Below the pieces are notes generated by a model. The model was not told the origin of the DNA, searched no databases, and saw nothing but the letters and a program-made list of their open reading frames with translations. Positions 35,044 to 46,849 of a stretch of DNA of 64,000 bases are shown piece after piece. A program made the position numbers and the translations under genes. Source of the stretch: Copromyces sp. CBS 386.78 (Eukaryota > Ascomycota > Sordariomycetes > Sordariales > Sordariaceae); NCBI GenBank assembly GCA_030685235.1, contig MU839153.1, positions 165,103 through 229,102 of the forward strand. The letters are read 5' to 3'. Position 1 is the first letter of the stretch. Each line of letters opens with the position of its first letter.

Positions 35044-36801
35044 CGTAATTACTCTACTATACTAAAATATCCGTAATCCCTTTTATAAAGAAGCCTTCCA
35101 TCCACCGTATAACCTCATCGTCTTACTCTAAAAGCGAAGAAATAAGAATAAACTTAGTATAATAACTATAACTAATTAACCAACTAACGTTTTTAAAAGG
35201 GCAAATAGGCTTTAAAAGAAGCGTTAACTATTATTAAAAAATATTATTCGAAACGTAATTATTTAACTATACTTAACGAACACTAATAATAATACTATCT
35301 CATTACTCTTTAAAGAAATTAAAATTTATCTATCGAATACAATACCTTAAATATAAAATTATAATATACTAATAAATTAAAATCCCTTCTATTAATACCC
35401 TATATTTTTTAAACTTCGCAATAATATAGTCGAAATTAATACCAATTAGCACAACACTATTATTAATAAAGGGAGGTAGCAAATCCTCCTCCTCCTCCCC
35501 CTACTTTAATTCTTAAATAACAGCGGGAGTACGCTATTTAAAAAATAAAAATAGCTCGACTCAAATTATATTCTACTAATTACATTACCATATACCTACA
35601 AGCAATTTAACAACGTCGTTTTAAAACCTTTATAATAAATATATAATTCGTTAGGGTCTTTATAAGGGCATTAGAAGTTAGCTAACGGGAGGAATCGGAA
35701 ATAAATAAATAAAAGTAATATTTAATACTATAAATTACTTAAAAACGAGCATAACCAAATATTAAATTCTCTTACCCTTAAAACGGTCAATTAACTAGTA
35801 AAAGGACGGCAACGCTTTATTAATAAAAGGTACTTTCGTTTTAAAAATCTTATTAAAAAATATAAAATCTTTTAAAATATCTATTACCTAAATAAATATA
35901 CCCCAATTATCTTTATTAAACTAATCCTTTACTAACATCTTTTTACCAGCTTTACAATAATTATAAACTTCTAGCGAAAATATATTAATAATATTACGTA
36001 ACTTAATACTTTTTTCAATTATTATATAATTAAAATTCTACTTCGTCGCATTATTAAAGATTATATTAACCAATAACTTAAAATTCTCCCCTATAGTTAA
36101 AAAAGTATATTCCCCAATAATTATCCCCCGCAATCGAATACCCCGTTTACAAACTCACTCTTTCTTTATCTTCAATTCTATTTTAATAATACGAACAAAC
36201 ATCTTACAACATTATAGCGACCGGCAGATAAAATAATAAATATTATAAAACTTCTCTAAAGGGCCCTATTTACACTATTTTACTAACAAATCCTCCTCCT
36301 CTTAAAGGGATAACTTTATAAATCCGAATAAATACCGCAGCGCCTCTTTTCCGTCGCTACGCATAATAACTTTCGCTGCTAAATTAAAAATATAACTAAA
36401 GTAGCGTATATGAAAAATCTTCGTTTTACGCTTATACTAATTATAAAGAAAATTAATTAACCTTTTAAAAACGAAACTTACATATATATCGTTAATTTAA
36501 ACGTTATTTAATTAAAATTACCTAATATTATTTATAATCAATTTATATAAATCGTACGCAATTAATATAATTAACGCAATATTCTCCCCACTATAAATAC
36601 TAATTATATAATAAAGACTAAAAAAAGTATATTCGAAAGTCCGCTCTTTATTAATATAATAAACAATAAAACTAAAGAAAGCGTAACCGTGAACCGAAGT
36701 TTAAAAGTCGAAAGAAAAATACTTCTTATATAGGGAACGGGCGAACTTCTATTTTACAATATCAAAATAAATTTTATACCTCTTATTAACCTAATTTTTA
36801 A

Positions 36802-37508
36802 GAGAAAGTCTTTTCGGACCGTAGTAAAAGTCTTCCTATACCGTAGCCCCACCCTTCCCGCGCGCCAAGCTACGCTAATGTATACCAAATTTTTTGAACC
36901 AATCAAATCGCTCGCATCCAAATCGCGGTCCACACTCTACTTCGCCCACCCAGATTATAAATGTACACCCAGATATACACCCAAATATGCACCTAAATGT
37001 GTACCCAGATGTGTACCCAGATGTGTACTTAGATATGTACCCAAATGTGCACCCTCCCTATAATTAATCAAACCACCATCGTACGTATTACGAAATATCA
37101 CTAAGTAAACAACGCACTTTCGTCTAACTAACAATTGCTAACAATTACTAATAGTTGTTAATAGTCAGTTGAGCGATTCAATTAAGCAATTTAATTGAGC
37201 GATTCAATTGAGCGATTTAATTGAGCGATATCTGGGTACGACCGTTTGCGACCGTACCGCTAAGTGCGCTGTAAAGTGCGCTATAAAGTGGCTAATCTGG
37301 GTGTATATCTGGGTGTACATCTGGGTGTACATTTAGGTGCACATCTGGGTACACATCTGGGTGGGCAAAGTAGAGTGTGGACCGCGATTTGGATGCGAGC
37401 GATTTGATTGGCTCAAAAATTTTGGTATGCATTAGCGCGCGGGAAGGGTGTAAGTGGGTGGGGCTACGGTATGGGAAGACTTTTACTACAGTCCGAAAAG
37501 ACTTTCTC
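36802..37508. mobile_element. hAT-type MITE nested in the hAT transposon (707 bp)
   Basis: Long terminal inverted repeats of roughly 150 bp, starting GAGAAAGTCTTTTCGG, flanked by a perfect 8-bp target duplication ATTTTTAA (36794-36801 and 37509-37516). It contains 12-bp tandem units (GTGTACCCAGAT type) on both arms and a GAGCGATTCAATT-type array in the centre. No transposase. Base composition is near normal in a heavily AT-rich host. Its first nine bases are the same as those of the MITE at 7985-8498. Confidence 0.92.
36958..37052. repeat. 12-bp tandem repeat in the left arm of the MITE
   Basis: About seven units of the type GTGTACCCAGAT, with the reverse-complement array at 37,292-37,360 in the other arm. 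Arrays like this inside terminal arms may be transposase binding sites. Confidence 0.85.
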
Positions 37509-38660
37509 ATTTTTAATCGTTCTTCCGCTAATAAACAATAATTTAATTATTAATTATTTATCTATTAATACTATTAAATTACGAAAGGCCGGAACTTCAA
37601 TAACTTTAAAAGGTATATTAATATTAATAATCTAATTTAAAAACAAATCCTTAAAACTATCTACAATTAACTTTAAAATCGATTACTTAATATTACTCTC
37701 GACTAAACAATTGACTATAGACTTTACGCGCTTCGAAATCGAATCCTTATCAATTAGCAAAAATAACTTTTTATACTTTATACGTAAATACTTACCAAAA
37801 GACGAAATAGCGAAACTTATATAAATAACGGTTAATATTATAGAAATTACAAAATAATAAGGATATCCCAATATATACTATTAAAAATAGTAATACAATA
37901 TTTACAATACTATATAATATCTATTTCCTAATCCCTAGAAACTTCAATAAAGTAATCGCTATAAAAGTTAATCTATAAACTCCTCTCCTTCTTAATATAC
38001 ATCTAACGCTCAAATATATAATACCTATTCTATTTACGGGCGGTAGGGAAGTTAGCAATACTATAAAGAAGGCTCTTAATATTTATAGCGAACAATCTCG
38101 TCAACTAGTCTTAAAAGGGTTTATTACGAATAGCGCGAAATACATCGAAAGTAAATACAACCGCCCTCTTTTACTAACTAGCGGTAAACTCTATAATACT
38201 ATTAATAGAAGTATTCCCCTATAGGGATTAGGAATTAAAAAGAATATTTATAGCAAATCCTTAATAAAAGTACATATCGCTAAAGAATTATTATTTAGTA
38301 ATTTAATTATTAATTGGAAATTACTAATTAAAGTATTCGAAATCGATTCGTCATATTTTATACATAAAAATTCTATACGGAAAATTATAGGAAAAACCCC
38401 CCGGGTTATAGCTGGCTTCCAGAGCCCAATAGAGGCCCTATCAATAGATTTGAATATTTAAATAAGGAGTTTTCACAGCAAAATAACCAGATTTGAATGA
38501 TTTTGACTAACTAGGAAGATTTGCCCGCAAAATCAAGCCCGGGGACCCCAGATTTGGATTTGTAAGCCAAATCTCTACCCTGGATTTGACCCCCTCTGGG
38601 GGTGGATTTGGGAGGGTTTGGATTTGAGAGATTTGACTCGTTTTGCTTCCTGCCAGGCTC

Positions 38661-40395
38661 CCTAGGTACCGTACCTTTTCGCAACAACTAACCTTGTGTT
38701 ACCAATCGATTGTACGGCTCGCGACAGCCGCCGCGTTGTCTTGCGCCGCGGATTGTCATTCAGCCAGTCCAGTCACATGGCCGATAACACCTATGCACGA
38801 CCGATGAGATAGATGAATACGAGAGAGAGAAAAAAAAAACATGGGCCTCGCAGAGTTGGCCAAAAATAGGCGGGGCGGTCTATGCCTGATTTTGAGATGT
38901 TGGTGATAGGAAAAAAAACGTTTCAACATTCATATTTTGGCGTATCAGAGTTGGAGACAGAAAAGATGGGTGGCCAACCTCGGGCCGTTTTGACACCTCT
39001 CGCATTGGAATGTTTGATCTGACCAACAGCACTCGATACGCTAAAAAGCTTGTTGTCGACGGTGCGCGAGATGATTGCACGACAGCATGGGTACCTAGGA
39101 CCTCGTGAATTATTGCGAAGGATCAACAGCGCATCCTAGCCACCGTGAGAGCCTTATCACGCAGGTACTTTTCTGTCTCGGAAGAGGCCCGGATCTCGGA
39201 CCTAGATGGCTCCACGAGAGTTAGGCTACATCCATGGTTTATCCGAAGAGTTTCCAGAACAGGAGGGCATGGTGCAAGGCTATTGTTTCCTGAAGCGCTG
39301 TCAGTGCCTTGTGCCAATTGATCGCAATTATCATTTGTGGTATTGGCGCTGAAGACTTGCGGTGCTACGGTCAATGGAGATTGTTGTTCTGCAACACATG
39401 TACACATGTCTTGGGATTGTGAATTGGAGCGCCACGGGAGAATTGTTGGACCCCCTCCCCGCCCGTACCTGAACGCCAAGGCCAAGCCAAGTGTGGCAGG
39501 TGGGGTGAGCATCCCGAAGAGACAAGCTCAGCCCCCAGCCCAAAATCGAGCCAATGGCCGCCCATTGCTACACAGTGGACATTTCTATTCATGCCTCGAC
39601 CCCTCTTGTCCCAAGATGGACAATCATTTTACCGACGTTTATATTTCTTTTGTTTTCACTGATTCTCGTCACTATTGGGGCTCCGTTTGATATCTCGATA
39701 CGGTTGTATTCCAGCCGACTCGGGTAATGCTCCAAGGCCTTTCCTACCCGAGGTACCTCTCTAGGCCTCCACACCTTTCTTCTGTTCGAGAGGTGGGCTG
39801 GGCTCTTTGCCCTGGACACCCAGCCCAAACCATCGTGGTCTGTCTATCAGAAACGCCAGCTTGCTAAAGGGCAGCCACTCGCCTGGCTACCAACATGTCA
39901 TCCAGTCGAGGAACGGCCCAGTCCTCTCTTTTCTGTTTCGATATCCCCTCTCATTCTGGCACATCCTTACGCTCGTTTGACCTGATTAGACTTCCGACAT
40001 AACATAGACAGGCGGGTGATACCCAGGAAACACAACAGAATCCCACACATTATTCCCGATTACTCCCCTTGTTGAACCACGCAGTACCAGCTTGTTATCC
40101 GACATTGCACAGCTGTTAGATGCAGATCGCCTAAAGACTGTGCAAGGCAAGAAAACACATCCTGTATGCCGACCCCCGTCACCATTGCTAGGACCCCCGA
40201 GATTTCAAGTATCATGGGCTGACAGATTCATCACAGGCAAAACTGCATCTAGTCCACCCTCTCCCATCCGTCACAGACTTCGGCCAATCCGTGTCATCGT
40301 CGTTCCCATCATTCAGTCCCCCAAGGGGAGGAAGGGCTTCAGCAATCTAATTCATATACCGAGTGGAAAGGGGGGGTTGGGCTTCCGTCAACACC
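38661..40395. other. Spacer and upstream region of the GT2 gene
   Basis: Normal-composition DNA from the hAT target duplication to the GT2 start codon. The longest frame (39,123-39,512, minus, 129 residues) shows no recognisable feature. The part near 40,000-40,395 is the presumed GT2 promoter and leader. Confidence 0.4.
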
Positions 40396-43160
40396 ATGGG
40401 GATACCAAGTTATTTCAAAGCCAAGAACCCTGAGCCGGCAAGCCAACAACATGCTGCACCAACATCGCCAAGAGGTCGCCCAACTTCTACCGGGAACGCG
40501 CCAATTGATCTAGGAGATGGCGACATTCTCGCCCCGCCGCAGGCCCGCTATGGCTCTGGCTCTAGATCCCACTCAACGACACGATCAACAGTGTCGACGA
40601 CCAGTTCCGTGTTCCTGGAAGATATCAAGCATGAGGTCATGGTAAATTACCTCTACCAGCAACAGTGCTCGTACCTATGGGTTGCAAATGGCAGCGTCGA
40701 GATTGAGGGTGTGCTTCTCCGAAAGTCGAGAGGCCAATACATGGCCTGCCCACCGGCCTTGGGGAGCTCGCCATTCGCCATTGCGTGTGCAGCTCTCAAT
40801 GTCCAGGTATGCTCTCCAGGGGAAACAATCGGTTGTTCTGAGCTAACAAACGGCAGTGTGCAATGACTGTCAACTCGCGAGTCATCAAGACCTTCCTTCA
40901 ATGGTCGCCGGATGCCGTCGATGTGCCGCTTCTGAACGGCCTGCGAGTCCAAATCCTGCCCACCATCCAAGACCTTCCTCGTGCCAGGAAAAATCAGTTC
41001 GCCGCCTTCATTGCGTCAGAGGGGTTGCTGGTAGTTTGGGATGACGACGCCCTACATCTGATCCCGAGAGCCGCAGAAATCGAGTCGGAGCTTATGCAAC
41101 TCGTGTGGAAGACTGGGGAAGCTGGTGAAATAGAGGACAAGGTCGATCCCATTGTGGGTGCTACCGAGATCGATGAGGAAAGTGGCGAGGCGAAGCCCGA
41201 AGCCCGACCGATCCACCTGCTCAACACCTACCTCGTCAGTATCACATTGGCCGTTGTCACAGTGTCTTTGGGATCCGCCTGGAGACAGCTGGCGATCGAA
41301 GTTATGGTCGACGGCAGTTACACCCGTCTGGCTCTCGTTGCCCTGGCGCCCGTGCAAATCTTCTTCACCCTGTTCTTCGCTCAGGTCATCATCGGTTGTT
41401 TGGCCCAGATCTTTGGTCCCATCAAGCAGCTCTCGGTCAACTCCAAGTTCTACTCGGCCAAGCCACCGCCAAGATTACAGACAGCCGCACTTCCCCACGT
41501 TACTGTTCAGTGTCCCGTATACAAGGAAGGTCTCAGTGGTGTCATTGCCCCAACGGTCAAATCCATCAAGCATGCCATGTCCACTTATGAGCTTCAGGGA
41601 GGTTCAGCCAACATGTTTATCAACGACGACGGTCTTCAGTTAATCTCGGAAGAAGATCGTCAAGCCCGCATCGAGTTCTATGCCGACCACAGCATCGGAT
41701 GGGTTGCACGCCCCCGGCATGGCGAGAATGGCTTCCAGCGTCGCGGAAAGTTCAAGAAGGCCTCCAACATGAATTTTGCACTCATGATCTCGTGCAAAGT
41801 GGAAGAGAAGCTCGCCCAAGTCCCCAGACACCCCGAGTGGTCCCAGCATGACGAAGCCCAAGCTTATGAAAGAGCTCTGATGGAGGTTCTTGAGGAAGAC
41901 GGTCGCGCTTGGGCCGACGGCAATATCCGCATGGGCGATTACATCCTCCTCATTGACTCTGACACCCGTGTACCGTCCGACTGCCTGCTCGACGCCGTCT
42001 CCGAGATGGAACAGTCTCCTGACGTCGGTATCATGCAGTTCTCGTCTGGTGTCATGCAAGTCGTTCACACTTACTTTGAGAACGGCATCACTTTCTTCAC
42101 CAACCTCATCTACACGGCTATTCGGTACACCGTCTCCAACGGCGATGTCGCTCCTTTCGTCGGTCACAACGCCATCCTTCGCTGGTCAGCCATCCAACAA
42201 GTTTCATACCAAGATGAAGATGGCTACGAGAAATTCTGGTCCGAAAGTCACGTCTCGGAAGATTTCGATATGTCATTACGCTTGCAATGCAACGATTACA
42301 TCATCCGTCTGGCCGCCTGGGCTGGCGATGGCTTCAAGGAGGGTGTCTCACTCACCGTGTACGACGAGCTTGCTCGTTGGGAGAAGTACGCCTACGGCTG
42401 TAACGAGCTACTCTTCCACCCCATGAGGAAATGGATCTGGAAGGGTCCCTTCACCCCTCTCTTCCGTCGCTTCCTCTTCTCCAATATTCGCTTCACCTCC
42501 AAGATCACCATCGTCTCGTACATTGGCACCTACTACGCCATCGGCGCGGCGTGGATTCTGACATCATGCAACTACTTCCTCATGGGCTGGTTCAACGGCT
42601 TTCTGGACAAGTACTACGTCGACTCGTGGCAGGTGTGGTTCTCTATTATTTTGGTGTTTAACGGCCTCGGCAATGTGGCCTTGGCCGTGATGAGGTACCG
42701 AGTTGGCGAAAGGAGCATTTTGGGAGCAATGGTGGAGAACTTCAAGTGGACGCTCATGTTGGCTATCTTCCTTGGTGGGCTGTCGCTGCATGTTAGCCAG
42801 GCGCTGTTGGCGCACATGTTTGAGATTGACATGACGTGGGGCGCGACGAGTAAGGAGGCCGAGTTTTCGAATTTCTTTATTGAGGTGCCCAAGGTGATCA
42901 AGAAGGCATGTCTTTCCCCCTCTCCTCCCCTTGCTCCATTTAGGCTATGTGCTGACTGCCATGCGCAACAGTTCAAATTCTCCATGCTCTTTTCCATCGC
43001 ATTCATTGTCGGCATGGTCATCCTCGCCACGGCACCGTTCATCCCATACTCATGGCACATAACCGATTTCGTGGCCATCTTGCCTATGGCGACGGTGGCG
43101 GCTAGTCACTTGTTGTTGCCGTTGGCGCTGAACCCGGCTTTGATGACTTTCTCTTGGTAG
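40396..43160 (+). CDS. Polytopic family 2 glycosyltransferase
   Basis: Three exons: 40396-40806, 40857-42905 and 42972-43160, giving 882 residues. Intron 1 has GTATGC...CAG with a GCTAAC branch. Intron 2 (66 nt) has a GC donor, GCATGT, with a GCTGAC branch and CAG acceptor; it contains no stop in frame, so an unspliced frame also stays open. The protein is a processive-type GT2 enzyme: membrane spans near residues 258-325, then a cytosolic catalytic domain with VQCPVYKE, the D394-D395 pair, a D504-S-D506 metal-binding motif and E605-D606, then about five spans near the C-terminus. It probably makes or exports a surface polysaccharide from a nucleotide sugar. It resembles the fungal GT2 group needed for growth on solid surfaces in plant pathogens (ZtGT2 type) more than chitin synthases, as QxxRW is not evident. 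The product is unknown. Confidence 0.88.
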
Positions 43161-43889
43161 ACAACTGTCACAATGGAAGGCATTCAACCAGTAGGGGAAA
43201 GCAGGAGAAGCGAGAGGGAGACAAGAGACATGGACCCTGCAAAGGGATGACACTTGTTAGGAGGCTTTTACCGGTACATAGTACCATAACAAGGGATATA
43301 TGGTGCGAGGATCTAATGGATGTAATGTGTCGGCATTTGGGACTTTGGGTACATCTAAAGCGCAATGTCGCGATGAAGAGATCAAACGGGTACAAACTGC
43401 CGAATCACTTTCCCTTGGCTTAGGAGGGAAGATAAGCTACATGGAACTTTGAATACCTACTTGAACGTGCATGGTAATACATGGGTAGTAATCCATTGAA
43501 GTTGCGCTTGAACTAGTTTACTTTATAAGTCATGATTGGGTGCTGTCATTTCCATGTCATACGATCCATACTTCTCACGGCGAGAACGGAGCGTGTTTGT
43601 GCAAATTTCCTTGCTAGTCGAGTGTAAGGGAAGCTACGATGTGGCTATGGGTACCTTGGTTCCTTCCCTGAATGTGGGGTATCTCCAACAAAGGTAGGTA
43701 TTCTGACAAATGAATCCTGCAGGGACATTCAGCCACGCACTTTCCACTGTTTGCCAGACCTGTTGCATGCCGGGCTGTAACTGGCATCTTCCCTTCTTCT
43801 TCTCTCTCTCACACATACCCTCTCTCTCTCAATTGAAGCAATTATCTGATTATCTCAACCGGCAAAACCATCATCAACACATTTCCCTA
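43161..43889. other. Convergent spacer
   Basis: 3' flanks of GT2 (plus) and of the cysteine-rich gene (minus). A CT dinucleotide run lies near 43,800-43,830. No gene seen. Confidence 0.45.
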
Positions 43890-44120
43890 TCAATAAGTAG
43901 GCAGTCCAATCCGACGCAGAAACCGATCGACCATGCTATAGCCGCGAGAGTCGCCCGCGGGCGTTGTTTGTCCATCATCATTACCATCACCATCATCATC
44001 CTCATCCTCTTCACCACCAGCATTATTATCGTCGTCTGCTTCGGCGTCATGTTGTTGCTGTTGCTGTTGCTGCAGTCCAGGCCAGGCCCCAGGGACACCG
44101 ACATGCATGTCAGGCTGGGT

Positions 44121-44152
<32 letters not shown>

Positions 44153-45566
44153 CAGCGAGAACAAGAAGCTGAGCCCTTATCTCGCTCATACGCGGCAGAA
44201 CCCTTTGGGCAAGGATGGTCGGGAGGGGCTTGGGCTCAACCGTCGGGCATGTCTCTGTCTCCCAGTCGGCATTCTTCTCCTCCTTTTGCTCCTCGTCTTG
44301 TTCACCCATTTCAGCGGCGGGCTGGCTCTGGTGGGTGTAGCTGTGAGTAGAATGGCCCTCGTTGTGGCTCTGTCCACCTCCACGCATTCCCAGCATGCCC
44401 GGCTGCTGGTTCTGACCTTGACCCTGACCCTGACCCTGACCCTGACCCTGACCCTGACCCTGACCCTGACCCTGATTCTGGTTCTGGCCCATTCCCATCC
44501 TAGAACCACCATTAGCAACCATCAAGCTCAAGCTCATAGCCCTTCCCCACTCCGCAGTTCCACCCTCGACCATCGACGCCTTGTCGTAATGAAACCCGTC
44601 ACACTCCTTGCAGAGCCCGAGCTGCAAAACCACCTTGTCTGCATCGCCAAAGTACTCGGGACAATCGCTGTGCTCCGCGTCCTTGCATTCTTGGCTCATG
44701 TCCGGCAGATCCATAAAGTGCGTGCAGTAAAACGCTGCGCAGTCGATCCACTCGGTCGCGATCTCGTCCCAGTGGACGTGGCGCTGCGCGGAGCCGAAAT
44801 GGCGGGGGTAGAAACCCGATGGTAAGGCGTGGCGGGTTAAGGGGGAACGGGTCTCGGCCAGGGTGGACTTGATTAACTCGTCTGGGTGGGAGTTGACTTG
44901 TTGTTGTCTGGCGTAGGAAAGGTGGGTGGATAGCCAGACTGAGGGCGTCAGAGTGCCGTTTGTGGGACCCGGGAAGGGGTATCCGTCCACGTGGTTGGTG
45001 CCGTTGTTGAAGGCTGCTGAGGAGGAGTGGCCGAAGAGGGGAAGGTTGAGGCTGGAGGTCAAGGTTGGGGGGACCCGAGTGAAGGTTGTGCCGCCGCCGA
45101 AGAAGGGGTGGTCACCGGTGGGGGTTGGGGTGTACAAGATTGAGGGGCTGTTGGTGGCTGAGCGTGAAGGGGTGTCGACGTTCAGAGGAGTGTGGATGGT
45201 GGAGGCTTGACCGGCGACGGAGGAGGAAGCCGGTCCGAAGGTGGGAGCGAAGGGGGAGGCTGCGGCGTTGAGCGGGGCGGCGGTACCGTCGGGGGAAGCA
45301 GGCGGGCTGTGGACTTGGAGGGTGATTGTCGGAGCACTGCTATTGGTCTGGCTGGCGGTATGGTTCTTGTTGCTGTTCGCCTTGTTGTGTTGTTCATTGA
45401 TATGGTCGTGGACGTTCGTGCTGTCTTGGTCCTGCAAGTCGCTCTCAGAGTCGCTCTCCGCGTCATGGTGGGGGACCGAGGTGATGATGTTCTGCGAATG
45501 AGGGCAGAATCGGTGGTTTCTCAGCATGCAGTTGCATGCGAAGATGGTTATCTTCTTGTGGCACAT
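43890..45566 (-). CDS. Cysteine-rich MCHxK-family protein, long member
   Basis: Single-exon frame of 558 residues, function unknown. The N-terminus has C2, H3, C11, C13, C21, H23 (MCHKKITIFACNC then LRNHRFCPH), a likely zinc-binding knot. A disordered acidic and Ser/Thr-rich linker follows, then a core from about residue 265 to 335 with HWDE, CAAFYCTHF, DCPEYFGD and GLCKEC. The C-terminal third is low complexity: a GQ run from a TGACCC array, an AQ run from a GAGCCT array, Glu- and Asp-rich segments and polyGln. No signal peptide. The same N-terminal spacing and core occur in the 203-residue gene at 53515-54126 and in the pseudogene at 46850-47292. The start is fixed by that shared N-terminus. 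Confidence 0.72.
44122..44153. repeat. (GAGCCT)5 array coding for Ala-Gln on the minus strand
   Basis: Five hexanucleotide units inside the long cysteine-rich gene; in frame, so copy changes keep the protein open. Confidence 0.9.
44412..44475. repeat. (TGACCC)n hexanucleotide array coding for Gly-Gln
   Basis: About ten near-perfect hexamers within the cysteine-rich gene. On the coding strand they give a Gly-Gln run bounded by NQ. Being a multiple of three, copy-number change alters length without frameshift. Confidence 0.93.
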
Positions 45567-46849
45567 GCTGGGCGATGGTGCCGACGGCGAGTTCGTGTTC
45601 GAGGTTGTGATTGACAGTGGAAGTCGAGGAAACTTGTCCCAAGGGACGAGATTGGGGCGACGTGGGCGACTTGACCTGGCAGTGGAAAGGTTGATATGTG
45701 CGGGAAGAAAAATACGAGGAGCGAGGAAGGATCATAAATTTGTGCGAGGGGTCGAGGACAGATTGGCTGCAGCTTTATGTGTATGCGAAGGTTGAGGCAG
45801 CTCAGGATTTTTCTGCCTGCGTCAAGGTCGGAAGTCCGGAAGGCAAAAATCGGGGTCCGCGTCACGATCTGTGCGAGCCTGCTAGGCCGAGGGCAGCATG
45901 CGCGGAAGCAAGCAAGACGTTGAGTTCTGCAAAAGAAGAAAAGATTAGTATGGATCCAGAAGGGAATGGCAGGCTTGCGCTTGAACTTACGAGGTGTCGA
46001 TGGTAAGATGTCAGGAAGTGTTTTGCTCCGAATTTGAGGTGATGGCAGTTGATGGCGGTAGGATGAGGAAAAGGAAGTTGTGCGAGGGAAATGCGCAAGC
46101 TTTGTACTGCCTGGTTGGGATGGAATGACATTCACCGGGTGTTCAGTTCACCGCTTTCGGTCACCTCAGGTTCACCATCGGTTGACCGTTGACAACCTGC
46201 CTGGACTGTGAACAGCTGCCATGGTCAAGGCAGGTCGCTAGATCCGGCTTCACTTCAATTCTGCCAATGCATTTTCGGCGGTACTATCATGCTCGCCTTA
46301 ATCTCCTTCACGTTCAAGTTCAATAGAGGTACCAATCCCCAGCACCGCCTAACACCTGATCACAACTCAACACCACCGGATCCCACCACAACTCACCCAA
46401 ACCCATAAACCTCCACTTCTTCAAACCCTGTCCTTCCTCCATCATCCCCCTCTCAGTCTGACGTTACTGACCGTGACCAGGAGCATGATCATGACCTTAA
46501 ACAGGACCATGGCCATTCCCAAGGCCTCGGGTAAAGAACTATTGAGCAAGTCCCAAAAATAGTTCCTGTTCGCCAGTCCACGTCGGTTCGTTGGCACTTA
46601 AGTCATCTAGGCCCCAAAACCTCACACCATGTCCATCCAACGATCCAACGTCTGGACCACCTCCGGGATCTCCTCTTCGCCCTCATTCTGAATCTGGCCC
46701 AACTAACCATCAGCAGGACCATGACCAGCGGCAAAACCGTGGCCCTGAACCTGCCCCTGGCCTGTCCATTCCCATCACCACGACCATCACCCCATTCCCA
46801 GTATCACCGCCACCACGACCACCGTATCCCCCTATGCGAAACTTTCCCA
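45567..46849. other. Upstream region of the long cysteine-rich gene
   Basis: Should contain its promoter and leader. From about 46,400 to 46,850 the minus strand may continue the decayed tail of the neighbouring pseudogene (Gly/His/Gln-coding stretches with stops), but I cannot align it with confidence. No other gene. Confidence 0.4.

Larger units (their letters stand above)
35080..38100 (-). pseudogene. hAT transposase relic
   Basis: The minus strand, read through stops, resembles a fungal hAT transposase. A block near 36,025-36,060 reads NNATK-stop-NFNYI, matching the TRWNSxY box with the Trp turned into a stop. It is followed by LRNIINIF, by a DxWxIF-like stretch and by LPSFY...LIDRFKGKR in the family order. 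A possible BED-finger remnant (YCKYCITIF) is near 37,900, and the C-terminal end near 35,080-35,140 reads VIRWMEGFFIKGITDIL. The second MITE interrupts it. Extents are approximate. Confidence 0.6.
26972..38652 (-). mobile_element. RIP-mutated hAT transposon carrying nested insertions (11.7 kb in total)
   Basis: The outer ends are inverted: CAGGAAGCAAAAC at the left and GTTTTGCTTCCTG at the right, flanked by a perfect 8-bp target duplication CCAGGCTC (26964-26971 and 38653-38660). CAG termini and 8-bp duplications are hAT hallmarks. Both ends carry dense subterminal GATTTG/CAAATC motifs (26,985-27,110 and 38,440-38,640), like hAT transposase binding sites. A mutated transposase can be traced on the minus strand in the right part. 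A gypsy element (27428-35043) and a MITE (36802-37508) interrupt it; without them the element is about 3.35 kb, a normal autonomous hAT size. The outermost bases are hardly mutated, the interior heavily. Confidence 0.88.

Noticed and set aside
39123..39512. A 129-residue minus frame upstream of the GT2 gene
   Set aside because: No recognisable content; overlaps several unrelated frames in GT2's upstream region.
44412..44475. TGACCC array as an interstitial telomere repeat
   Set aside because: Neurospora telomeres are TTAGGG/CCCTAA; this unit differs and is in frame within a coding sequence.
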